Below are positions 21,588-28,654 of a stretch of DNA of 64,000 nt, in pieces (position 1 is the stretch's first letter; each line of letters opens with the position of its first letter). Where the stretch lies: contig NZ_WOTN01000003.1 of assembly GCF_010993745.1 (NCBI RefSeq), forward strand, positions 124,001 to 188,000, read 5' to 3'. A program made the position numbers and the translations under genes. The stretch is from Fodinicola acaciae (GTDB lineage Bacteria; Actinomycetota; Actinomycetes; Mycobacteriales; HKI-0501). The notes beneath the pieces are model-generated. The model was given only the letters and a program-made list of their open reading frames with translations, had not been told where the DNA came from and made no database searches.

Positions 21588-22406
21588 ATGGGACCGCTGA
21601 GCGGACGGGGACTCGGGATCGGCTGGCGGCCGGAGATCCACGCGTACGTCTCCAGGCTGCCAGGCCTGCGCTGGTGCGAGATCATCGCCGAGTCGGCGCG
21701 GCACACCGTGCCTGAGGGTCTGGACACGCTGATCGACCGCGGCGTCGCGGTCGTCGCGCATGGCACGCGGCTGTCGCTCGGAGGCGCCGAGCCGCTGGAG
21801 CCGGGTCGCGTCGCCGGGCTCGCGAAGGCCGCCGAGCTGCTGGGCTCGCCGCTGGTCAGTGAGCACATCGCATACGTACGCGCGGATGGCACCGAAGCCG
21901 GCCACCTGCTGCCGGTCCCCCGCAGCCGCGACGCGCTCGAGGTGCTGGTCGACAACGTGAAGCAGGTGCAGGCCGAGCTGCCGGTGCCGATCGCGCTGGA
22001 ACCGATCGCGGCGCTGTTGGAGTGGCCCGACCAGGAGTTCACCGAGCCGCAGTTCCTGACCGAGATCTTGCAGCGTACGCAGGCATATCTGCTGCTGGAC
22101 GTGGCCAATCTCTATGCCAACGCACGCAATCACGGTCGTGACGCGCTCGCGGAGCTCGACCAGCTGCCGCTCGAGCGCATCGCATATTGCCATGTCGCCG
22201 GTGGATCCGAGCGCGGCGGCCTCTATCACGACACGCACACCGATCCGACGCCGCCGGAGGTGCTGGAGCTGGTCGCCGAGCTGGCACGCAGGTCGCCGCG
22301 GCCGGCGCTGATGCTGGAGCGCGACGGCAACTATCCGCCGGCCGCCGAGCTGACCGCCGAGCTCGACTCGATCGCCGACGCCGCCGGCTGGGACCGGATC
22401 ACATGA
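21588..22406 (+). CDS. DUF692 multinuclear non-haem iron oxidative enzyme (MNIO, MbnB/TglH family)
   Basis: TIM-barrel iron enzyme of 272 residues. Metal-ligand residues of the MbnB/TglH family are in place: H58 in VVAHGTRLSLGG, H93 in VSEHIAYV, E138 in ALEPIAALLEW, D171 and N174 in LLLDVANLYANA, H202 in AYCHVAGG, D215 and H217 in YHDTHTDPTPPE, and E244 in LMLERDGNYPP. Characterised members act on cysteine-containing peptides, usually with a partner protein that presents the peptide. Here the downstream gene overlaps by ATGA and the upstream gene ends in a Cys/Gly tail. No free RiPP precursor peptide is seen, so the membrane protein tail is the likely target. The family call is strong; the reaction is unknown. 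Confidence 0.9.
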   Translation: MGPLSGRGLGIGWRPEIHAYVSRLPGLRWCEIIAESARHTVPEGLDTLIDRGVAVVAHGTRLSLGGAEPLEPGRVAGLAKAAELLGSPLVSEHIAYVRADGTEAGHLLPVPRSRDALEVLVDNVKQVQAELPVPIALEPIAALLEWPDQEFTEPQFLTEILQRTQAYLLLDVANLYANARNHGRDALAELDQLPLERIAYCHVAGGSERGGLYHDTHTDPTPPEVLELVAELARRSPRPALMLERDGNYPPAAELTAELDSIADAAGWDRIT

Positions 22407-22903
22407 CGCCACGCGAGCGGCTGGCGGCGAGGCAACGCGAGCTCGTACGAGCCCTGGTGGCCGGTGCCGCGGCGCCGGCCGGCTTCGATGAGTCGCGCGT
22501 ACGCGCCACCGCTCGCGCGCTGCTTTCCAAGCGTGCTGGCGAAATCGCGGCCACCTGGCCACGGCTGCGGGTCGGCCTGGACGACCGGTTTCGCCAGCTG
22601 TTCTTCGACTGGGCCGACGGCCGGCCACCGCTCGGCGCTCTGGTCGACGGCTTTCTGTTCGCCGGCGACCTGGCCGACGCCGACGCGCTGCCGCAGCTCG
22701 GAGCCGAGGAGCTGGCGGACGTACGCGCGTGCCTTTTCCTTACCTCGCGCCAACATCTGCACCGGCGTCCCGGTTTCGCGGTCGGCCGCGCGACGATCGC
22801 GTCGTCCGATGGCGGCGGCACGGCGATCACGTACGCTGTCCGCGGCCGCATCCTGCACCGTCGCCGCGGTCACGGGGTGAGGTCGCGGCGGCGCCAGGAA
22901 TAG
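22403..22903 (+). CDS. SCO6045-like protein, putative MNIO partner
   Basis: Protein of 166 residues, mostly helical and arginine-rich at its end. Residues 1-100 show ERLAARQRELVRALVAG, FDESRVRATARALLSKRAGEIAATWP and FRQLFFDWADGRPPLGALVDGFLFAGDLA, which I recognise as like the Streptomyces SCO6045 family found beside DUF692 genes; it also recalls partner proteins (DUF2063-like) of MNIO enzymes. A presenter role for the substrate tail is inferred. ATGA overlap with the MNIO gene. Its last 34 bases overlap the end of the convergent ABC permease, and the C-terminal stretch (RGRILHRRRGHGVRSRRRQE) is therefore encoded partly antisense to that gene. Confidence 0.7.
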   Translation: MTPRERLAARQRELVRALVAGAAAPAGFDESRVRATARALLSKRAGEIAATWPRLRVGLDDRFRQLFFDWADGRPPLGALVDGFLFAGDLADADALPQLGAEELADVRACLFLTSRQHLHRRPGFAVGRATIASSDGGGTAITYAVRGRILHRRRGHGVRSRRRQE

Positions 22904-24438
22904 AGGCCGATGGCGACCAGGGCGGCGGCGATCAGGGTCAGCCAGAGCAGGTTGACCGGCGACGCGCCGCCGGCCACCAGCACACTCGGCGTCGCCGCGT
23001 ACGGCGACAGGAACGACACGTCGTCGACGATCCGGAACTCCGCCAACAGGTCCAGCAGCAGGAAAACGCCGAGCACGGTCCAGGTCAGCGCCGCGGCAAG
23101 CCGTGGCAGCAGACCGAAAAACGCGACGCCGAGACCGACCAGGATCCAGGTCGCCGGCACGTACGCCAGCGTCGCGAGCACCGAGGCGGCCAGTCGGCCG
23201 GAGGAGATCCCGGCACCGATTCCCAGCGCCAGCAAGGCAATCACCGCGCTGGCGAGCGCGACGACCAGGTGGCCGGCGATCCATCGCAGCCGGCCGACCG
23301 GCGCCGCCAACAGCGGCTCGGCCCGGCCGGCCGCCTCTTCCGACCGTGTCCGCAGGACACCGATGATCGCCACGCCGGTCACGATCTGGCTGATGACGTA
23401 AAGGACGACGGCGAAGAAGACGGCGGAGATGCGTGCGCCAGGACCGCCAAGAGCCGCCGCGTACGCGCGCATGGCCGGCGTGTTGAGCTGCTGGTCCAGG
23501 CCGCTGGACGCGAAACCGAGCAACAGACCCAAAAGCGCGAAGCTCACACACCAACCGACCAGCTGGCCACGCTGCAACCGCCAGGCCAGCGCGGTCGATC
23601 CGGTCAGCCAGTGCGTCGCACGTTCGCGGCCGAGCCGTGCCGGCAGCAGGCCACCGGCCACGTCACGACGCACAGACAGCGCGTACGCGCCGGCCGCCAG
23701 CGCCGCTGTTGCCAGGACCGGCAGGGAAAGCACCCACCAGTCGTCGGTGGCGTACGGTTTCGCCAGCCGCGACCAGCCAAACGGCGACAGCCACACCAGC
23801 CACGTGCCGGTCACGTCGCCGAGGCCGCGCAGCACGAAAAACGCGGCGGCGACGGCCACCGCGATCGACCGTCCGGCCGCGGCGCTCTGCGAGATCTGCC
23901 CGGTCATCCCCGCGAGCGCGGCGAAAACCCAGCCGCCGATGCCGATCGCCAGGCCGAACAGGAACGAACCGCCGGCCGGCTGTCCGACCGCGATCAGTCC
24001 GATCGCCGCCAACAGGCCAAGCGCGAGATTCGCCGCCATGACAACCAGAAGTGCGGCGGTCAGTGGCGCGTGCCGGCCGACGACGGTGGCGCCGACCAGC
24101 TCGCGCCGACCGGCCTCCTCCTCGACGCGTGTGTGCCGGATGACCAGCAGGATGCTGATCAGGCCGCCGATGATCAACGACGACGAGCTCAGCGTCCACG
24201 AGGTCAGGCCCCCGACACTGGACGAGAAGACCGTGCCACGCGTGAAAAGCTCTGCCGGGCTGCCGGCGACGCCGGCAGCGAACGCCGCTCTTTCGGCCGC
24301 GTTCTTGTAAAGGCCGTTCGTCGAGACGGCGACCGTCATCGGCAGCAGCGCGGTGATGAGGATCCACGCCGGCAGGATGACGCGGTCACGCCGTACGACC
24401 AGTCGCACCAGCGAGCCGGTGCCAGCCAACGCGTCCAT
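22870..24438 (-). CDS. ABC-2 type exporter permease
   Basis: Membrane component of about 522 residues with two sets of six hydrophobic segments, the layout of TetAB/ExpZ-like polyketide or antibiotic exporters. The N-terminal half shows VVRRDRVILPAWILITALL and VEEEAGRRELVGATVVGR; the second half repeats this with LAWRLQRGQLVGWCVSFALLGLLLG and RSEEAAGRAEPLLAAPVGRLRW. The ATG at 24438 overlaps the ATPase stop by one base (TGATG). With the ATPase and TetR genes it forms a drug-efflux operon; the substrate is unknown. The 3' end overlaps the convergent SCO6045-like gene by 34 bases. Confidence 0.88.
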   Translation of the reverse strand: MDALAGTGSLVRLVVRRDRVILPAWILITALLPMTVAVSTNGLYKNAAERAAFAAGVAGSPAELFTRGTVFSSSVGGLTSWTLSSSSLIIGGLISILLVIRHTRVEEEAGRRELVGATVVGRHAPLTAALLVVMAANLALGLLAAIGLIAVGQPAGGSFLFGLAIGIGGWVFAALAGMTGQISQSAAAGRSIAVAVAAAFFVLRGLGDVTGTWLVWLSPFGWSRLAKPYATDDWWVLSLPVLATAALAAGAYALSVRRDVAGGLLPARLGRERATHWLTGSTALAWRLQRGQLVGWCVSFALLGLLLGFASSGLDQQLNTPAMRAYAAALGGPGARISAVFFAVVLYVISQIVTGVAIIGVLRTRSEEAAGRAEPLLAAPVGRLRWIAGHLVVALASAVIALLALGIGAGISSGRLAASVLATLAYVPATWILVGLGVAFFGLLPRLAAALTWTVLGVFLLLDLLAEFRIVDDVSFLSPYAATPSVLVAGGASPVNLLWLTLIAAALVAIGLYSWRRRDLTP

Positions 24439-25343
24439 CAGACGCCCACCTTCTCCGGCTCGGCGTCGTGGTAGTGCCGCAGGAAAAGCTCCTCCAGCGT
24501 CGGCGGCTGGCTGGTCAGGCCGCGTACGCCGGTCGACACCAGCCGGCCGAGCAACGCGTCCAGAGCGGCGGAGTCGACCTGGCACCGCAACCGGTCGCCG
24601 TCGACGTGGATGTCATGTATGCCAGGCAAATCGTCCAATGCCGGCACCGGTCCGGCCAGCTCCGCCGTCACCGACGTGCGCGTCAGGTGTCGCAGCTCCG
24701 GCAACGTGCCGGACTCGACCGTACGACCCGACCGTACGATGCTGACGCGGTCGCAAAGTGCCTCGACCTCGGACAGAATGTGGCTGGACAGCAACACGGT
24801 CCGCGATCGCCGGCGCTCCTCTTCGATGCACTGGTTGAAAACCGCCTCCATCAGCGGGTCGAGCCCGGAGGTCGGCTCGTCCAGGATCAGCAGCTCCACG
24901 TCGGACGCGAGCGCCGCGACCAACGCGACCTTCTGCCGGTTACCCTTGGAATAGGCGCGACATTTCTTCCTGGTGTCGAGCTCGAAACGCGTCACCAGCT
25001 CGGCGCGCCGTTTCGGGTCGATGCCACCGCGCAACCGACCGAGCAGATCGATCACCTCGCCACCGGACAGCGTCGGCCACAGCGTGACGTCCCCTGGCAC
25101 GTACGCGAGCCGGCGGTGCAACTCGGTCGCGTCACGCCACGGATCGCCGCCGAGCAGCCGGACCTCGCCGTCGGTCGGCCGCATCAGGCCGAGCAGGATG
25201 CGGATCGTCGTCGTCTTGCCCGCGCCGTTTGGACCGAGGAAACCGTGCACCTCCCCCGCGCGCACCGACAGGTCGAGGCCGTCCAATGCGCGCGTACGTC
25301 CGAAATGCTTCACCAGGCCGCTGATGCTGACAGCCTCACTCAT
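24438..25343 (-). CDS. ABC transporter ATP-binding protein
   Basis: ATPase subunit of 301 residues. Walker [10 protein letters not shown] at about 37-45, Q-loop region in [18 protein letters not shown], an atypical signature [13 protein letters not shown] in place of LSGGQ, Walker [14 protein letters not shown], and H-loop SSHILSEVE. The C-terminal 90 residues are an accessory domain typical of DrrA-like drug exporters. It pairs with the permease encoded immediately downstream. Its start overlaps the TetR stop by eight bases, so regulator and transporter are co-translated. Confidence 0.93.
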   Translation of the reverse strand: MSEAVSISGLVKHFGRTRALDGLDLSVRAGEVHGFLGPNGAGKTTTIRILLGLMRPTDGEVRLLGGDPWRDATELHRRLAYVPGDVTLWPTLSGGEVIDLLGRLRGGIDPKRRAELVTRFELDTRKKCRAYSKGNRQKVALVAALASDVELLILDEPTSGLDPLMEAVFNQCIEEERRRSRTVLLSSHILSEVEALCDRVSIVRSGRTVESGTLPELRHLTRTSVTAELAGPVPALDDLPGIHDIHVDGDRLRCQVDSAALDALLGRLVSTGVRGLTSQPPTLEELFLRHYHDAEPEKVGV

Positions 25344-26004
25344 CGCTTTCCCCTTGCTGGTAACGGCTGATTCCGTCGCGCGCCAGATCGACGATGTCTT
25401 TTCCGACGAACTCCGGCGAAATGATGTCCAGACCGGCGCGTCCGACCCGATGGATCGCGTCGCCGTTGAGCGCGTCGGCGCCGAGTGCGCGCGCGACGTG
25501 GTTGTGCAGCACCGTGACGCCGAGCTTCATCGCGGTGAAGACGGCCGCCTGTGCGCGATTGTCGCTGAGCGGTTTTTCCGCGTGCTGCTTGAGATATCGC
25601 TCGGTTATGTCGACGATCTCGTCGAACATGGCGGCCGCCGCCGGCGATCCGTCGACCAGCGCGCGGCCGAGATAGGCCATCACCGGCGGTGCGGTTTCGT
25701 AGGTGGACGACAGAAACTCCGGGTCGTCGAGGTGCCGGTCGTCGATCGCCGTCCTGGTCGCGCCGCGGATGTAGTCCATGACGTACTCGTCGCAGGCCTC
25801 GCGCAGCTTCTCCTTCGAACCGAAGTGATGCTGGACGAGCGCCGGCGACACGCCAGCCGCCTCGGCCACCGCGCGGATCGTCGTGGCCTTGATGCCGCGC
25901 TCGCTCAACATCGCCAGCGCGGCATTGCGGATCCGCGCTCGCGCCGTCAGGTCCTCATCGCTCACTGAACGCACAACCAGCATCCTATACATACGTACAG
26001 CCAT
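25336..26004 (-). CDS. TetR family regulator of the ABC exporter
   Basis: Regulator of up to 222 residues. The HTH is at the N-terminus: [44 protein letters not shown]; the rest is a helical ligand domain. First gene of the TetR-ATPase-permease operon, so auto-repression with induction by the exported compound is likely. The start is uncertain: ATG codons occur at 26004, 25992 and 25983, and a GTG at 25974 has AGGA eight bases before it. A possible promoter (CTGTAC-n17-TATAGG on the minus strand, 25985-26013) overlaps the first ATG codons, which would favour one of the later starts. Confidence 0.87.
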   Translation of the reverse strand: MAVRMYRMLVVRSVSDEDLTARARIRNAALAMLSERGIKATTIRAVAEAAGVSPALVQHHFGSKEKLREACDEYVMDYIRGATRTAIDDRHLDDPEFLSSTYETAPPVMAYLGRALVDGSPAAAAMFDEIVDITERYLKQHAEKPLSDNRAQAAVFTAMKLGVTVLHNHVARALGADALNGDAIHRVGRAGLDIISPEFVGKDIVDLARDGISRYQQGESDE

Positions 26005-26158
26005 TTGTACAGTCGACCAGCTCGACCGCGTTCAGCGTTGGAAAGGCATATTTCGGGTCGCGTTTAACGACCGCTGAATCGCAGCTTGGGTGGAAGCCTT
26101 CCACTGTTAATGGTTTGTCGGTAAAAATCGTCATCGAAGCCGCCAGCAGGAGGACGCC

Positions 26159-26539
26159 ATGACCGGTCTGCGAAGGTTCACGCTCACGGCGGGACTTGCC
26201 GCCGCCATCCTCGCGGCCGGCGCTCCGGCGTACGCCGACAGCAGCCGCTGCACGTCGGACAGCGGCTGCGCCGGCAAGGCGACGTTTGCCTCCTACGGAG
26301 AAGTTTTCACGGTGTACGACCAGAAAGCCGACGGCCACTCGGCCGCGCTGCTCTACTGGCTGCCGGACGGCGTCGGGCCGATCTACGTGTGGAACCACAG
26401 CGGCAACGGCACGTCCGTCAAGGCCGACCTGGAGCTGCCCGAAGGCAGCTGGGTCACCTATCGGGTCTGCCTCGGCGAATACGGCACGAAGCAGATCATC
26501 GCCTCGACCTGCGGCGCCACCATCACCGACTACGCCTAG
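26159..26539 (+). CDS. Small secreted four-cysteine protein
   Basis: Protein of 126 residues with a clear Sec signal peptide: RR-containing n-region, hydrophobic LTAGLAAAILAAGAP and an AYA-D cleavage site near residue 26. The mature part of about 100 residues has four cysteines, likely two disulphides: a close pair (SSRCTSDSGCAG) and a distant pair (YRVCLGEYG, ASTCGATI). The middle (EVFTVYDQKADGHSAALLYW) looks like a beta-sandwich. Similar small secreted proteins are common in actinomycetes, but I know no function. CAGGAGGA lies ahead of the ATG. The phoD gene begins 13 bases after its stop, so the two are probably co-expressed. Confidence 0.75.
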   Translation: MTGLRRFTLTAGLAAAILAAGAPAYADSSRCTSDSGCAGKATFASYGEVFTVYDQKADGHSAALLYWLPDGVGPIYVWNHSGNGTSVKADLELPEGSWVTYRVCLGEYGTKQIIASTCGATITDYA

Positions 26540-26552
26540 AAAGGCCGCTGTG

Positions 26553-28058
26553 ATGCCAAAACTCAGTCGCCGTACGTTCATCCTCGGCTCGGTCGCGGCC
26601 GGTCTGCTGACGATGCCGGGGATCGCCACCGCCGCCTTGCGCTATCCGTTTGAGCTCGGCGTCGCTTCCGGCGATCCACGGCCGGACGGCATGGTGCTGT
26701 GGACCCGGCTGGCGCCGGCGCCGTTGGACGTCGGCGGCGGCATGGGCACCGCGAATGTGGCCGTACAGTGGGAAATCTCCAAGGACGCCAACTTCGCGAC
26801 CATCGCCGCCTCCGGCACCGAGACCGCGGTCGCCGGCGAGGCGCACAGCGTGCACGCCGAGCCGCGCGGCCTGGCCGCCGGCACCGAGTATTACTACCGT
26901 TTCAAGACCGGCGAGCACGTTTCTCCGGTCGGACGCACCAAAACCGCGCCGGCCGCCGGAGTCGAGCCGGCGTCGGTGACGTTCGCGATGGCCTCCTGCG
27001 CACATTTCGAGGAAGGCTGGTATCACGCGTATCGCGGCATCGCCAACGACGACCCGGACCTGGTGCTGTTTCTCGGCGACTACATGTATGAGAAGCAGTC
27101 CGGTCAGTCCACCAAGGTGCGCGGCTATGTGGACTTCGACGAGACCGACACACTCGACGAGTATCGCGTACGCTATGCGCAACACAAGACCGATCCCTAT
27201 CTGCAGGCCGCACACGCGGCCGCGCCATGGCTGGCGGTTTTCGACGACCACGAGCTGAAGAACAACTGGTGGGGCTATCAGTCCGATGTCACCGCCACCC
27301 GGAAACAGGCCGCATTCCAGGCATTCTGGGAAAACATGCCGATGCCGAAGTCGATGAAGCCGGCCAACGCGGCCATTCCACTCTATCGGCGCGTCGGTTG
27401 GGGATCGTTGGCGCGTTTTCACATGATGGACACCCGGCAATATCGGTGGAAGCAGGCGCCAAACAACAACAACACAAACTGCACCGAGCTGAACCGCACG
27501 GACCGTACGCTCACCGGCGTGGCACAGGAGAAATGGCTCCTCGACGGCCTCGCCGCCGGCGGCTCGCGCTGGGATTTCCTCGGCCAGCAGGTGTTTTTCG
27601 CCTCGCAGGACAACGACGGCGCCGCGAGCACCTGTGACGTCAACGAAGACGCTTGGGACGGATATCCGGCCAGCCGCAAACGTATCGCCCAAGGCATCGT
27701 CGATCGGCACGTCCGCAACCCGATCGTGCTGACCGGTGACGTACACCGCCACTGGGCCAACGACCTGCGCGTCAACTACTTCGACCACGCCTCACCGCTG
27801 TTCGGCTCGGAGCTGGTCACCACCTCTGTCACGTCCAACGGCGGCACCGGTACGCCGGCGGGATTGGACAAGAATCCACATCTGCATTATGTGGCCAACA
27901 AGCGCGGATATGTGCGGGTCACGTTTACTCCGGCGCAGTTGACGGCCGAGTTCATGACGGTGTCGTCGGTGTTTGAGAAGGATCCGGCGAAGGTGACGAT
28001 CGGTGTGGAGAAGCGGTATGTGGTGCAGGACGGTGTGGCTGGGTTGCATTCGGCGTAG
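26553..28058 (+). CDS. phoD: Secreted PhoD-type alkaline phosphatase
   Basis: Calcium/iron-dependent phosphodiesterase/phosphatase of 501 residues that releases phosphate from organic esters outside the cell. A Tat signal is present (KLSRRTFILGSVAAG, cleavage near ATAA). The N-terminal PhoD domain (LGVASGDPRPDGMVLWTRLAP) is followed by the catalytic domain: MASCAHFEEGWYHAYR, LFLGDYMYE, VFDDHELKNNWWG and VLTGDVHRHW give the metal ligands. It follows the small secreted protein by 13 bases. The frame is open further upstream, but the ATG at 26553 precedes the Tat motif directly. I do not see a clear PhoP box. Confidence 0.94.
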   Translation: MPKLSRRTFILGSVAAGLLTMPGIATAALRYPFELGVASGDPRPDGMVLWTRLAPAPLDVGGGMGTANVAVQWEISKDANFATIAASGTETAVAGEAHSVHAEPRGLAAGTEYYYRFKTGEHVSPVGRTKTAPAAGVEPASVTFAMASCAHFEEGWYHAYRGIANDDPDLVLFLGDYMYEKQSGQSTKVRGYVDFDETDTLDEYRVRYAQHKTDPYLQAAHAAAPWLAVFDDHELKNNWWGYQSDVTATRKQAAFQAFWENMPMPKSMKPANAAIPLYRRVGWGSLARFHMMDTRQYRWKQAPNNNNTNCTELNRTDRTLTGVAQEKWLLDGLAAGGSRWDFLGQQVFFASQDNDGAASTCDVNEDAWDGYPASRKRIAQGIVDRHVRNPIVLTGDVHRHWANDLRVNYFDHASPLFGSELVTTSVTSNGGTGTPAGLDKNPHLHYVANKRGYVRVTFTPAQLTAEFMTVSSVFEKDPAKVTIGVEKRYVVQDGVAGLHSA

Positions 28059-28083
28059 GCGCGGGGCTCCCTGCGTGCGATAG

Positions 28084-28600
28084 ATCAAGCGTACGTTGGG
28101 TAAATGGGTTGCGTCTCTTGTTTGTTGCGTCGGGTGGATGGTGGGCTTTCTAGTTGTTGCGTTGGGGAGGTGGTTGCGTTTTCTGTTTGTCGCGTCAGGG
28201 GGTGGTGGGTTTTTCGCCTGCGCGGCGGGCGCTCCTGCGCGGAGGGCGACCTCAAGGGAGGGGCGCGTGGATGCCAATCGGTGTGCATGGGGGTGCGGGC
28301 GGGGGTTTGTGGGCGGGGCTGGGTTTTCTGGGCAAGCCAGGTCACGTGTGGGAAGCAACCCGTCGGATGGAGCCGATGATCTTTGCTGTAGCGCTAAATG
28401 TCTGCCTTGCCGGTTTGTGTTGTGGTGGTAAGGCCTCCTTACGTGCGTCTGACGCACGCATGGGGGCCTTGCGAACATCGAGTGGCGGCGGGGGTGGCGC
28501 TGGTGTGACTGGTATGGCTGACAAGACATCAAAACGGACATCTTTGCCGGCCAGCAGTCATGACAGCATCCGCGAACCTCTCAAGGCGGACATTTAGGCC
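28084..28600 (+). repeat. Long non-coding repeat, copy 1
   Basis: The 596-base gap between phoD and the M14 peptidase holds this element and no credible gene. Its left part (28084-28200) is a run of degenerate direct repeats built on GTTGCGT; from 28192 it matches the copy at 49673 with 54 consecutive identical bases, then long near-identical stretches. Landmarks are TGTAGCGCTAAATGTC at 28387-28402, palindrome B at 28430-28470 and a partial inverted end GACATTTAG at 28589-28597, after which the peptidase terminator begins. Open frames inside it run through the palindrome and look non-coding. Confidence 0.8.
28430..28470. repeat. Palindromic repeat type B, copy 1
   Basis: Imperfect inverted repeat around ACGTGCGT-CTG-ACGCACG. 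The left arm is AAGGCCTCCTTACG and the right arm CATGGGGGCCTT. The central part is the same as in type A palindromes; the outer arms differ. Confidence 0.85.
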
Positions 28601-28641
28601 GCGCCCTCCCCTTGAGGTCGCCCGCGCGAAGGGGAGGGCGC
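28601..28641 (-). terminator. Terminator hairpin of the M14 peptidase gene
   Basis: A perfect 13-base-pair stem (GCGCCCTCCCCTT with AAGGGGAGGGCGC) and a 15-base loop, 14 bases beyond the peptidase stop codon. It borders the right end of the long repeat. No T-tract follows. Confidence 0.75.
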
Positions 28642-28654
28642 AACCAGCAACCAG

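Noticed and set aside
28084-28200. Repeat array resembling a CRISPR
   Set aside because: Units are short and degenerate, spacers are unequal, and there are no cas genes in the window.
28084-28541. Peptide-like frames inside the long repeat, with similar residues in both copies
   Set aside because: Similarity reflects DNA identity. The frames cross the palindrome and degenerate repeats, differ in frame use and have no start signals.
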